The notes under the pieces are model-generated. The model ran no database searches and was not told the origin of the DNA. It worked only from the letters and a program-made list of their open reading frames with translations. Below are positions 1-7,231 of a stretch of 23,772 bases of DNA, piece after piece. Numbering within the stretch: position 1 is the first letter of the stretch; each line of letters begins with the position of its first letter. The stretch spans positions 1 through 23,772 of the forward strand of contig CABQHF010000005.1 of assembly GCA_902463905.1 (NCBI GenBank). Reading direction: 5' to 3'. Position numbers and translations under genes: made by a program. The stretch is from an uncultured Faecalibacterium sp. GTDB taxonomy: Bacteria > Bacillota > Clostridia > Oscillospirales > Ruminococcaceae.

Positions 1-484
1 CCACGTTGATGCTGGCCCAGATCAGGATGACGATGAGCAGCAGGTACACCGCATACGGCAGGGTGAAGCTCCACTGCAGGAACTGCACGCCGCAGCCGTT
101 GAAGTTGAGGTAGGTCACACCTGCCACCACGGCGATGACAAAGTCGATAATGCCTTTTTTGTACTCGTTCCAGGCCTTTTCGGCGGCATCGTCAAAGTAG
201 CCGGAGAGCATGGAAGCGATGAGCAGCACGGTGTAGATGACATATTCCACCCGGAACGGCAGGAATGCCAGCGACACCAGCGCGATGCACAGCACGAAGA
301 TCAGGCCGGAACCGCGGGCCTTGCCCTTGGACAGGCCGCCATTGACGGCAAATTCACGGCCATGGTCGTGGGGAAGCTTGTTGTGGAACAGCGAATCGGT
401 AAGCGCGGTGAGTGCAAATGCCAGCAGAAACGCTGCGGCATCCACCCCGCGCTGCCCGACGGCAGACACCAGAGATTCGATCAT
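1..484 (-). CDS. mraY: MraY-like phospho-N-acetylmuramoyl-pentapeptide transferase, 5' part only
   Basis: The gene runs off the left edge; 161 codons of the N-terminal part are present. MraY enzymes are polytopic membrane proteins that transfer phospho-MurNAc-pentapeptide from UDP to undecaprenyl phosphate, making lipid I for peptidoglycan. Visible here are a first membrane helix (about residues 13-32), a cytoplasmic stretch HDHGREFAVNGGLSKGKARG, a second hydrophobic segment, and the motif SGYFDDAAEKAWNEYKKG, whose Asp pair fits the conserved aspartates of the family. A further helix ends in WASINV at the edge, where the catalytic Asn/Asp loop usually begins. The start ATG at 484 is chosen because GAGGAG (reverse of 494-499) lies 9-10 bases upstream. 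The gene is divergent from the MATE exporter, not inside a visible cell-wall cluster. The cytoplasmic loop differs from textbook MraY, so a MraY/WecA-type paralogue is the main alternative. Confidence 0.72.
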   Translation of the reverse strand, partial: MIESLVSAVGQRGVDAAAFLLAFALTALTDSLFHNKLPHDHGREFAVNGGLSKGKARGSGLIFVLCIALVSLAFLPFRVEYVIYTVLLIASMLSGYFDDAAEKAWNEYKKGIIDFVIAVVAGVTYLNFNGCGVQFLQWSFTLPYAVYLLLIVILIWASINV

Positions 485-531
485 ATTTCTATTCTCCTCA
501 TTTCTTTTGCAATTCATGCCTTGTGTTGTTG

Positions 532-560
532 AGTGTATCACGCCGCACCCAAAAAATCAA
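532..560 (-). promoter_or_regulatory. Sigma-A type promoter for the MraY-like gene
   Basis: On the minus strand there is TTGATT (555-560), a 17-base spacer, then TACACT (532-537) preceded by TG one base upstream (extended -10). It sits about 50 bases before the MraY-like start codon. Confidence 0.5.
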
Positions 561-585
561 TCACCGGGCACAAAAAGGCAGCAGA

Positions 586-614
586 TTGACTTTTGTACCA
601 TCCGCCTTTATAAT
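586..614 (+). promoter_or_regulatory. Strong sigma-A promoter for the MATE exporter
   Basis: TTGACT (586-591), a spacer of exactly 17 bases, then a perfect TATAAT (609-614). It is located 49 bases before the MATE start codon, giving a leader of roughly 40 bases. It supports the downstream ATG at 663 rather than any earlier in-frame start. Confidence 0.8.
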
Positions 615-662
615 AGGTGTCCGGACTCGTTATCCGTTTTTCTGACCCGTAAGGAGGAATCC

Positions 663-2081
663 ATGTCCATTACCCTTGAACAACTCTCGGCCAAAATGCG
701 GCAGGGCGAGCAGGTACCGCTGCAGCAGACGGCCCAGATCGTGCTGACCTTGAGCATCCCGTCCATTCTGCAGCAGATCGTGGTCACGGCCATGGAGTAC
801 ATCGACGCTGCCATGGTGGGCCATATCGGAGCTTCGGCCACCGCATCCATCGGCATCGTCAGCTCCAGCACCTGGCTGCTGCACGGCATGCTGGCCGGGC
901 TGTATATGTCTTTTTCCATTCAGGTGGCACAGTATCTGGGTGCCGACCGGCAGAAGGATGCCCGGGGCGTGCTGCGGCAGTCCATGCTGTTCAACCTGTT
1001 CGTCGGTCTGGCGGCAGCCGCCTTCGGCATTGGCATCAGCCGGTATCTGCCCGGCTGGCTGGGGGCCGACCCGGCCCTGCAGGCGGATGCCTCGGCCTAT
1101 TTTGCCATCTGGGCGGCTTCCCTGCCCTTTGCCATGGCCATGGGCACCTACTCTTCCATGCTGCGTTCCACCGGTGACGCGCTGACCCCCGGTCTAATCA
1201 GTGTGCTCACCTGCATTCTGGATGTCATCTTCAACTATGTCCTCATCAACCCCACCCGCACCATCCTGCTGGCCGGGCACAGCATCACGGTGTTCGGCTT
1301 CGGCTGGGGCGTGCCGGGTGCGGCACTGGGCACTGCGCTGTCCAATGTGGTGGGCGGCCTGCTGGCTCTGGCACTGTTGCTGTTCCGGGACGGTGTGCTG
1401 TGCATCCGCCGCCCCGGCTCCTGGCGCATCACAAAGGCCTGCCTGCAGAACCTGTGGAAGGTGGGTGCGCCGCTGGCCGCCGAGCGTGCGGCGCTGTCGT
1501 CGGCGCAGGTGCTGCTGGTGCGCATCGTGTCCGGGCTGGGCACTACCGCCATTGCGGCCAACAGCCTGGGCGTGAGCGCCGAAAGCCTGTGTTACATGGC
1601 CGGCTACGGCGTCCAGGACGCCTCCCTTGCCATGGTAGGCCAGGCCGTGGGCGCCCACCGGCGGGATATGGCCAAACGCATTGCCTGGCTGTGCACCGGT
1701 ATGGGCATGGCCATCATGGCGCTGACCGGCGTGGGCCTGTATGTGTTTGCTCCGGCCCTGATGGGCATCTTCACCGCAGATGCTGCCGTCATTGCGCTGG
1801 GTGCGCAGGTGCTGCGCATCGAAGCCTTTGCCGAGCCGATGTTCGGGGCCAGCATCGTGGCCAGCGGTGCCATGCAGGGTGCCGGTGACAGCACCGGCTG
1901 CTTTGTGCTGAACCTTGTGAGCATGTGGGGCATCCGGCTCACGCTGGCCGTGCTGCTGGCTCCCCGCTTCGGGCTTGTGGGCGTGTGGTTTGCCATGTGC
2001 GCCGAGCTGTGCACCCGCGGTGCCCTGTTCCTGCTCCGGCTGGCCCGCGGCAAATGGCTGGACAAGGGCGCGCTGGCCTGA
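663..2081 (+). CDS. MATE family multidrug/metabolite efflux transporter
   Basis: A 472-residue membrane protein of the multi-antimicrobial extrusion family, which exports cationic or polyaromatic compounds in exchange for Na+ or H+ across the cytoplasmic membrane. About twelve hydrophobic segments are visible in two similar halves, the usual MATE size and shape. The N-terminal half contains the typical stretch SIPSILQQIVVTAMEYIDAA followed by MVGHIGA, and later a PxALGTALSNVVGG segment marks the end of the first half. The start is set by AAGGAGG at 651-657 and by the strong promoter just upstream; the open frame reaches back to 237 but that extension overlaps the promoter and the divergent gene. 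The gene stands alone, closed by a strong hairpin. The substrate cannot be told from sequence. Confidence 0.9.
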   Translation: MSITLEQLSAKMRQGEQVPLQQTAQIVLTLSIPSILQQIVVTAMEYIDAAMVGHIGASATASIGIVSSSTWLLHGMLAGLYMSFSIQVAQYLGADRQKDARGVLRQSMLFNLFVGLAAAAFGIGISRYLPGWLGADPALQADASAYFAIWAASLPFAMAMGTYSSMLRSTGDALTPGLISVLTCILDVIFNYVLINPTRTILLAGHSITVFGFGWGVPGAALGTALSNVVGGLLALALLLFRDGVLCIRRPGSWRITKACLQNLWKVGAPLAAERAALSSAQVLLVRIVSGLGTTAIAANSLGVSAESLCYMAGYGVQDASLAMVGQAVGAHRRDMAKRIAWLCTGMGMAIMALTGVGLYVFAPALMGIFTADAAVIALGAQVLRIEAFAEPMFGASIVASGAMQGAGDSTGCFVLNLVSMWGIRLTLAVLLAPRFGLVGVWFAMCAELCTRGALFLLRLARGKWLDKGALA

Positions 2082-2099
2082 TAGATTCTTTTCCATTAT

Positions 2100-2161
2100 A
2101 AAACAGCTCCCCGGCCGGGACCGCTGCAATTGGGCAGTCCCAGCCGGGGAGTTGCTGTTTG
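2100..2161 (+). terminator. Intrinsic terminator between convergent MATE and ribU genes
   Basis: A long imperfect hairpin: left arm AAACAGCTCCCCGGC, with an inner GGGAC/GTCCC pair, and right arm GCCGGGGAGTTGCTGTTT. It lies 20 bases after the MATE stop and 45 bases from the ribU stop. The near symmetry suggests it may stop transcription from both sides. Confidence 0.75.
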
Positions 2162-2204
2162 ATTGAGAAGAAAAGAAGAAAGAAAGAAAAGCGAAAAGCA
2201 AAAA

Positions 2205-2804
2205 TTACTTGCGGCCGTGCAGGATGGGAGACAGCGGCTTGTAGATCAGCATGCAGAGCACGGCATCCAGCAGGCCCTTGACCAGCGTGAAGGGCATGTT
2301 AAAGATGACCAGGCACTTGATCAGGCTGTTGGCCGAAGGCAGAATGGCCTGGTACATGCCAAGAATGGCTTCCAGCGGCATGTGGTAGAACTCCACATAG
2401 GCCGGGTAAGTGATGAAGTAGTTGGACGGCACACTGAACACCGCCATGGCTGCGGCACCGGCAATGGCACCAAGGATGGCCGTTTTGCGGCTCTTGCGGT
2501 GCTTGTAGATGAAGCCCGCCACCGCCGAGAACACCGCGCCCAGCATGAAGTTGCACAGCTCGCCCACACAGGCGGTGGAGGTGCCCTTGATGACGATGTG
2601 GAGCAGGTTCTTCATGAAGCTGATCACTACGCCGTACACGGGGCCCAGTGCAAAGGCACCCAGCAGGGCCGGCAGGTCGGAGAAGTCCATCTTGACAAAG
2701 CTGGGGATCAGCATGGGGATGGGGAACTCGATGAACATCAGGATAAAGGCCACTGCGCTGAGCATAGCGGCAACGGTCAGGTTGTGGGTCGTATTCTTTT
2801 TCAT
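2205..2804 (-). CDS. ribU: Riboflavin ECF transporter substrate-binding subunit RibU
   Basis: A 199-residue S component of an energy-coupling factor transporter that binds riboflavin in the membrane and, with the shared EcfA/A'/T module (not in the window), imports it. Six hydrophobic segments are visible. The N-terminal TVAAMLSAVAFILMFIEFPIP and the following DFSDLPALLGAFALGP and FMKNLLH segments are typical of RibU. Length matches the family (about 190-210). The start at 2804 has GGAGGA (reverse of 2812-2817) 7-8 bases upstream. Assignment to riboflavin is strongly supported by the FMN riboswitch and terminator directly upstream in the same transcript. The gene is monocistronic, convergent with the MATE exporter. 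Confidence 0.93.
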   Translation of the reverse strand: MKKNTTHNLTVAAMLSAVAFILMFIEFPIPMLIPSFVKMDFSDLPALLGAFALGPVYGVVISFMKNLLHIVIKGTSTACVGELCNFMLGAVFSAVAGFIYKHRKSRKTAILGAIAGAAAMAVFSVPSNYFITYPAYVEFYHMPLEAILGMYQAILPSANSLIKCLVIFNMPFTLVKGLLDAVLCMLIYKPLSPILHGRK

Positions 2805-2890
2805 GTGATTGTCCTCCCCGGGGATATGCCCCGATCAAATTTGATGGGAAAGCCCTTTTCGTGCTGAATGGGAACCGGAGAGACAAACAG

Positions 2891-2928
2891 AAAAACGCCC
2901 TGCTGCAAAAAAATTACAACAGGGCGCA
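2891..2928 (-). terminator. Riboswitch-controlled terminator in the ribU leader
   Basis: On the minus strand, arms CGCCCTG (from 2920-2926) and CAGGGCG (from 2896-2902) with extra partial pairing inside are followed by TTTTT (from 2891-2895). It lies immediately after the FMN aptamer and before the ribU ribosome site. This arrangement is expected for transcription attenuation when FMN is bound. Confidence 0.85.
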
Positions 2929-2943
2929 AGACAACGATTTGTC

Positions 2944-3062
2944 TGCCGTTTCTTGCATCCGGACTATACCGTTGGTCCCGGAGTTGCACCGGGTCAGCAC
3001 CCTTGCGGGTGGTCGCGGACTTTACCGCCAGTGGGGAATCGCACCCCGCCCTGAAACGAACT
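2944..3062 (-). ncRNA. FMN riboswitch (RFN element)
   Basis: The minus strand carries the conserved RFN blocks in order: CAGGGCGGGGTGCGATTCCCC, an ACTGGCGGTAAAGTCCGCGA block, a variable CCCGCAAGGG hairpin, a CCGGTGCAACTCCGG hairpin, GACCAACGGTATAGTCCGGA, and TGCAAGAAAC. The closing helix is GTTTC (from 3053-3057) with GAAAC (from 2948-2952). The element begins a few bases after the predicted transcription start and leads into the terminator at 2891-2928. Known RFN elements bind flavin mononucleotide and reduce expression of riboflavin synthesis or uptake genes. Confidence 0.96.
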
Positions 3063-3073
3063 TTCTGGCACAG

Positions 3074-3102
3074 AGTATAGCGTGGCGAACCGGCCTTGTC
3101 AA
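3074..3102 (-). promoter_or_regulatory. Promoter of the FMN riboswitch / ribU transcript
   Basis: The minus strand shows a perfect TTGACA (3097-3102), a 17-base spacer and TATACT (3074-3079). The predicted start near 3067 places the aptamer at the very 5' end of the RNA. Confidence 0.85.
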
Positions 3103-3339
3103 GAGGCAACTGCCCGTTTTGTGCATCTTTTATCAAAATCATTCTTTCTGACAGCATCATCTGCACGCCGGGAGCTTTCTCTTCGGACACGAATCGGGGA
3201 CGGGTTGCGGCTCCCTGTTTCTGCCGCCGACAACGGTCGTTGCCGGTGCATTCCATCGCCCGCCCTATTGCCTGACGGCAACAGGGTTCCACCCCAGCGG
3301 ACAGTCCTCAAAGAACCTCCCGGCTTGCTGCTCATACTC

Positions 3340-3368
3340 TTGCCCGCACCGCGCAAATATGTTATCAT
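3340..3368 (+). promoter_or_regulatory. Promoter of the MscS-type channel gene
   Basis: TTGCCC (3340-3345), a 17-base spacer and TATCAT (3363-3368), 33 bases before the start codon. The rest of 3103-3339 shows no convincing gene or structured element. Confidence 0.55.
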
Positions 3369-3401
3369 AGCTCTATTGTGTAAAAATACCGGAGGTTTTG
3401 T

Positions 3402-4484
3402 ATGATTTTCTCGATCCGTGATCTCTCGTTCGAGATCGGCTCGGCGTATCTGGAAGGCTGGCCCGCCTTTGCGGCCCGTGCCGTGTGTGCCCTGCTGATC
3501 CTGCTGGCGGCATGGCTCGTGCGCCGCTGGCTGACCTGCAAGGGCTTCCCTGCTCTGCAGGGCCGCAGCTGGCATTTCACCGGCACGCCCATCCTGCTGC
3601 GCAGCTTTGCCGTGCCGGTGCAGCGCATGTGTACCGTGGCGGGCGTCTATCTGGCGGCTTCCAGCCTGCCGTGGGCCATCCCCGGCATCCGCAAGGTGTT
3701 CCTGATGGCGTTCCAGCTGGGCATGACCCTGCTGGTGTGCGAGGGCCTGTATGCGGCCTCGGAACTGGCCGACCTCGTACTTGCCTCCTGCAGCCCGGAG
3801 ATCCGCTCCAACAAGACCCTGCGCTCCCTGCTGGATACCACCTACAAAGTACTGGTCATCGTGGTGGGCGTGGCCGCTGCCGCGCAGGAAGTCGGATTCC
3901 CCATCGGCAGCATCGTTGCCGGTGCCGGCCTCATCGGTCTGACCATCTCCCTTGCCGCTCAGGAGAGCGCCAGCAACCTGTTCAGCGGCATCGTGATCCT
4001 TCTGGACAAGCCCTTCTCGGTAGGCGACTGGATCACCGTGGGCGATGTGGAGGGCGAAGTGATCGACATCAACTTCCGTTCCACCCGCATCTGCTCGCCA
4101 GATAAGACGGTCAACGTGATCACCAACAGCAAGCTCTGCTCCACCACCGTGCAGAACGCAGCCCTGCGCACCATGCGCCCCTACAAATTCACGCTGGGCG
4201 TCACCTACGGCACCACCCGCCCGCAGTTGGAAAAGTTGATGAAAGATCTGCAGGCCATGCTGGATGCAAGCCCCCTCACCAACAACGGTACCAACATCGT
4301 CCAGCTGGCGAGCTTCGGGGATTCCAGCATCAACATCCTGATCTCGGCCTATCTGCTGACCAACGTCTACACCGAGTTCCTGCGGATGCAGAACGATCTG
4401 AACCTGAACATCATGGATATCATGCAGGCCGACGGCGTGGACTTTGCCTTTCCCTCCACCAGCGTTTACATTGAAAAGAATTGA
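3402..4484 (+). CDS. Mechanosensitive ion channel, MscS family
   Basis: A 360-residue small-conductance mechanosensitive channel that opens under membrane tension and releases solutes during hypo-osmotic shock. Hydrophobic segments lie near residues 24-45, 70-90 and 100-125, with the pore helix region at about 160-195 (IGSIVAGAGLIGLTISLAAQ, Gly/Ala-rich as in MscS TM3). The beta domain follows: ILLDKPFSVGDWITVGDVEG, then EVIDINFRSTRICSPDKTVN and VITNSKL, the hallmark of the family. The C-terminal alpha/beta vestibule follows to residue 360. The start has GGAGG at 3391-3395, six bases upstream. It is a single-gene unit with its own promoter and a terminator shared with the convergent symporter gene. 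Confidence 0.93.
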   Translation: MIFSIRDLSFEIGSAYLEGWPAFAARAVCALLILLAAWLVRRWLTCKGFPALQGRSWHFTGTPILLRSFAVPVQRMCTVAGVYLAASSLPWAIPGIRKVFLMAFQLGMTLLVCEGLYAASELADLVLASCSPEIRSNKTLRSLLDTTYKVLVIVVGVAAAAQEVGFPIGSIVAGAGLIGLTISLAAQESASNLFSGIVILLDKPFSVGDWITVGDVEGEVIDINFRSTRICSPDKTVNVITNSKLCSTTVQNAALRTMRPYKFTLGVTYGTTRPQLEKLMKDLQAMLDASPLTNNGTNIVQLASFGDSSINILISAYLLTNVYTEFLRMQNDLNLNIMDIMQADGVDFAFPSTSVYIEKN

Positions 4485-4503
4485 TCGCTTTCACGCGCAA
4501 AAA

Positions 4504-4540
4504 GAGCCCGTTTCCGTTTTATCCGGAAGCGGGCTATTCT
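4504..4540 (+). terminator. Terminator between convergent MscS and AGCS genes
   Basis: Arms AGCCCGTTTCCG (4505-4516) and CGGAAGCGGGCT (4524-4535) pair around a TTTTATC loop, followed by ATTCTGTTT. It sits between two convergent stop codons and has A-rich sequence on its left side, so it may work in both directions. Confidence 0.75.
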
Positions 4541-4548
4541 GTTTACTG

Positions 4549-6063
4549 TTATTCGTTCACGGCCTTGTCCAACTGCTCTTCTGCAGCGGCTGCAGCCTCT
4601 TCTTCCTTCTGATACTTTTCAAAGGCGGACCACAGCGGTTCCACATCCTTGCCGTGGAATTTGCGGTCGATGTAGTTCTTCGTGATCTTTGCCACGGTGC
4701 CGGACAATGCCAGCACACCGATCAGGTTGGGCAGCATCATCAGGCCGTTGAAGGTATCGGACAGATCCCATGCAAGGCCCAGCTTCATGGTAGCGCCCAC
4801 CAGCACCATGCCGACGAACACCACCTTATAACCAATGCTGGCCTTGGTGCCGAAGAGATACTCAAAGGCTTTGGTGCCGTAATGGCTCCAGCCCAGAACC
4901 GTGGAGTAGGCGAACAACAGGATCGACACGGCGATGAACTTGGGGCCGTAGTGGCCGAACACCGTGGAGAATGCCTGACCCACCAGTGCACTGCCCTGCA
5001 CATCCGAGAGCATGTGGCCGGTGTCCAGATCCACGAAGCCGGAGGTAAGCACTGCCAGAGCGGTGAGAGTGCAGACCACGATGGTGTCGGCAAAGACCTC
5101 AAAGATGCCCCACATGCCCTGCTGCACCGGCTCCTTGACGTTGGAGGAAGAGTGCACCATGACCGAAGAGCCGAGGCCTGCCTCGTTGGAGAAAGCGCCG
5201 CGCTTGAAGCCCCAGGTGATGGCCTGAGACACGCCATAGCCCAGCACACCGCCGCCGGCGGCCTTCATGGCGAATGCGCCCTTGAAGATGGAGACGAATG
5301 CGGCCGGGATGGCGGTGACGTGTGCGCCCACCACAGCCAGCGCACCCAGAATGTACAGGATGGCCATGACCGGCACCACCTTCTCGGTGACCGCCGCCAC
5401 GCGCTTCAGGCCGCCCAGGATGACCAGGGCCGAAAGCACCACCAGCACCACGCCGGTGACCACATTCGGGATGCTGAAAGCGGATTCCATGTTACCCGCA
5501 ATGGAGTTGATCTGGCTCATATTACCGATGCCGAAGGAGGCCAGCACGCAGAAGCAGGAGAACAGCACCGCCATTACCCGGCCGAGGTACTTGCAGCCTT
5601 TCTTTGCGCCCAGACCGTCGGCCAGATAATACATGGCACCGCCGCTCCACTCGCCTTTTGCATTCTTGCGGCGGTAGAAGATGCCCAGGACGTTCTCGGA
5701 GTAGTTGGTCATCATGCCAAGGATGGCCATGACCCACATCCAGAAGATGGAACCCGGCCCGCCGGAGATGATGGCCGTGGCCACACCCACGATGTTGCCG
5801 GTGCCGATGGTCGCCGCCAGCACCGTGCACAGGCTTTGGAACTGGCTGATGGCCATGTCCTCCCGTGTGGTGTGCGCGGTGACCTTTTTGTTGGTGAAGA
5901 TGGCACCGATGGTGTTCCTGAGCCAGTAGCCGAAGTGGCTGAACTGGAAAAAGCCGGTGCGGACGGTCATGAGCAGGCCTGCGCCGAACAGCAGGGCCAG
6001 ACCGATCGGCCCCCAGACCACACCATTGACCACGCCATTGATGCTGGTGATCCGTTCTAGCAT
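4549..6063 (-). CDS. Sodium:alanine/glycine symporter, AGCS family
   Basis: A 504-residue membrane protein of the alanine-or-glycine:cation symporter family, importing small neutral amino acids with Na+. About eleven hydrophobic helices are visible. Family signatures include VWGPIGLALLFGAGLLMTVR near the N terminus, TTREDMAISQFQSLCTVLAA followed by TIGTGNIVGVATAI around residues 75-110, and FKRGAFSNEAGLGSSVMVHS about two-thirds along. The C-terminal tail is charged and rich in Glu/Ala. The start chosen is the ATG at 6063, giving the usual N terminus MLERITSINGVVNGVVWG; it has GAGGGGGA about 9 bases upstream. The frame stays open to 6180 but that part lies in the terminator hairpin of the leader. 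Expression probably depends on this leader. Confidence 0.93.
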   Translation of the reverse strand: MLERITSINGVVNGVVWGPIGLALLFGAGLLMTVRTGFFQFSHFGYWLRNTIGAIFTNKKVTAHTTREDMAISQFQSLCTVLAATIGTGNIVGVATAIISGGPGSIFWMWVMAILGMMTNYSENVLGIFYRRKNAKGEWSGGAMYYLADGLGAKKGCKYLGRVMAVLFSCFCVLASFGIGNMSQINSIAGNMESAFSIPNVVTGVVLVVLSALVILGGLKRVAAVTEKVVPVMAILYILGALAVVGAHVTAIPAAFVSIFKGAFAMKAAGGGVLGYGVSQAITWGFKRGAFSNEAGLGSSVMVHSSSNVKEPVQQGMWGIFEVFADTIVVCTLTALAVLTSGFVDLDTGHMLSDVQGSALVGQAFSTVFGHYGPKFIAVSILLFAYSTVLGWSHYGTKAFEYLFGTKASIGYKVVFVGMVLVGATMKLGLAWDLSDTFNGLMMLPNLIGVLALSGTVAKITKNYIDRKFHGKDVEPLWSAFEKYQKEEEAAAAAEEQLDKAVNE

Positions 6064-6090
6064 GTTGGATTTCCCCCTCTGCAAAAATAA

Positions 6091-6126
6091 AATGTGGGCA
6101 GAACCACCAAAGGCTCTGCCCACATC
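6091..6126 (-). terminator. Terminator hairpin in the 5' leader of the AGCS gene
   Basis: Read on the minus strand, ATGTGGGCAGAGCC and GGTTCTGCCCACAT form a 14-base arm hairpin (one G-U) with a six-base loop, followed by TTTATTTTTGC. It ends only about 20 bases before the ribosome site, after a predicted ~100-base upstream leader. An intrinsic terminator placed here implies conditional read-through into the symporter gene. The upstream segment GGCTGCC could pair with GGCAGAGCC of the terminator arm (two-base bulge) as an anti-terminator; that is inference. Confidence 0.7.
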
Positions 6127-6231
6127 AGATCTTCCGGATGCCGCACACCAGTGCGGACGCCCTTGCAGGCAGCCACACACCTTTGTGCGAATTTGTTCTT
6201 GCCCCGCACACTGACCATGTACGTTGCAGAA

Positions 6232-6260
6232 AGGATAGCATAAAAACCCCCGCAGTGCAA
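6232..6260 (-). promoter_or_regulatory. Promoter of the AGCS leader transcript
   Basis: The minus strand has TTGCAC (6255-6260), a 17-base spacer and TATCCT (6232-6237) with a TG extended -10. The predicted leader is about 160 bases long. The promoter overlaps the right arm and T-run of the hairpin that appears to terminate the upstream ZIP gene. Confidence 0.6.
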
Positions 6261-6302
6261 GCGGTTTTGCCCAGCGTGCAGAATTTTCAGTTCTGCGGGG
6301 TG
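6242..6302 (-). terminator. Terminator after the ZIP transporter gene
   Basis: On the minus strand CCCCGCAG (from 6293-6300) pairs with CTGCGGGG (from 6248-6255), enclosing a smaller GCAGAA/TTCTGC hairpin, and is followed by GTTTTTAT. It lies about 35 bases after the ZIP stop codon. Confidence 0.6.
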
Positions 6303-6333
6303 CAGGCTGAATTTTGCTACGGTATGACTTTTT

Positions 6334-7077
6334 TCACAGTGCCACATCCAGCGCCATCATCAGCGCAAACCCCAGCACGATGCTCACCACCCCTGCCGGT
6401 TCGTCCTGCTCCACGGCTTCCGGGATCATCTCCTGGGCGGTCACGCACACCATGCAGCCCGCCGCTGCGCTCATGAGCCAGGGCAGCGCCGCCTGCACCC
6501 ACCCGGCCAACGCAAAGGCCACGAGTGCCCCCAGCGGCTCCACCAGACCGGACGCCGCCCCGGCACAGAACGCCTGCGGGCGGGTGCGGCCGTCGTGCAG
6601 CAGCGGCAGGCTGACGGCGGCACCCTCCGGGATGTTCTGCAGCCCGATGCCCAGGCTCAGCGCCAGCGCGCCGCTGATGGCATCCGGTTCCCCGCTCAGC
6701 GCCAGCGCCGCCGCAAGACCCACCACCATGCCCTCCGGCAGGTTGTGCAGAGTCACAGCCAGCACCATCCGGCCTTTTCCGCCGGTCAGCAGCCGCCCGG
6801 CCATGCGTTCCAGTTTCAGTAGGCCGGCAGCGCCCAGCACCAGCCCCGCCGAGGGCGGCACCCATGCCGCGATGCCCAGCTCACCGGCGCGGTCGATGGC
6901 GGGCAGCAACAGGCTCCATACGCTGGCTGCCAGCATGATGCCTGCCGCCATGCCGCTGAACACCCGCTGAGTGCACGGAGCCGCCGGGCGGCGCAGCAGG
7001 AACACTCCCGCTGCGCCCAGTGCCGTGCACAGCGCCGGAAACAGCAGCGCCCCGGCTGCAAAAAAGATCTGGTTCAA
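6334..7077 (-). CDS. ZIP family divalent metal transporter
   Basis: A 247-residue membrane protein of the ZIP (ZupT/GufA-like) family, which moves Zn2+, Fe2+ or similar metals into the cytosol. Eight hydrophobic segments are visible. The metal-site motifs are clear: HNLPEGMVVG in helix 4 and QNIPEGAAVSLPL in helix 5. The loop between helices 3 and 4 is short and lacks the His-rich string seen in some relatives. I choose a TTG start at 7077 (LNQIFFAAG) because AAGGGGGA lies about six bases upstream and the protein then begins at its first helix. The longer in-frame ATG at 7173 falls inside a hairpin terminator, and the ATG nearest the ribosome site is out of frame. The metal specificity is not readable. 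Confidence 0.85.
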   Translation of the reverse strand: MNQIFFAAGALLFPALCTALGAAGVFLLRRPAAPCTQRVFSGMAAGIMLAASVWSLLLPAIDRAGELGIAAWVPPSAGLVLGAAGLLKLERMAGRLLTGGKGRMVLAVTLHNLPEGMVVGLAAALALSGEPDAISGALALSLGIGLQNIPEGAAVSLPLLHDGRTRPQAFCAGAASGLVEPLGALVAFALAGWVQAALPWLMSAAAGCMVCVTAQEMIPEAVEQDEPAGVVSIVLGFALMMALDVAL

Positions 7078-7137
7078 AACGCATTCCCCCTTTGCCTGTT
7101 TTATGTTCCCGCACGGCAAAAGGTGCGCCCACAGCAG

Positions 7138-7168
7138 AAAAGCCTGCAGGCTTCCCCGCAGGCTTTTC
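7138..7168 (-). terminator. Terminator after the HIRAN gene
   Basis: Arms AAAAGCCTGC (7138-7147) and GCAGGCTTTT (7158-7167) around a ten-base loop. It separates the HIRAN unit from the ZIP gene on the same strand. Confidence 0.65.
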
Positions 7169-7231
7169 CGCACACAACAACAAAAAAAAGAGATTTGAGA
7201 ATGTCAAATGATAAATGGGGTCACTCGGTTC

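Noticed and set aside
237..662. In-frame extension upstream of the MATE gene
   Set aside because: It overlaps the divergent gene and the strong promoter at 586-614; the AAGGAGG site fixes the start at 663.
4444..6060. A 538-codon open frame on the plus strand
   Set aside because: It lies entirely antisense to the AGCS gene, is rich in His, Gln, Asp and Gly as expected from reading a high-GC membrane-protein gene backwards, and has no ribosome site or family signature.
6064..6237. Glycine riboswitch or T-box before the AGCS gene
   Set aside because: The conserved glycine-aptamer core and the T-box sequence are not visible, so I only call an unclassified attenuator.
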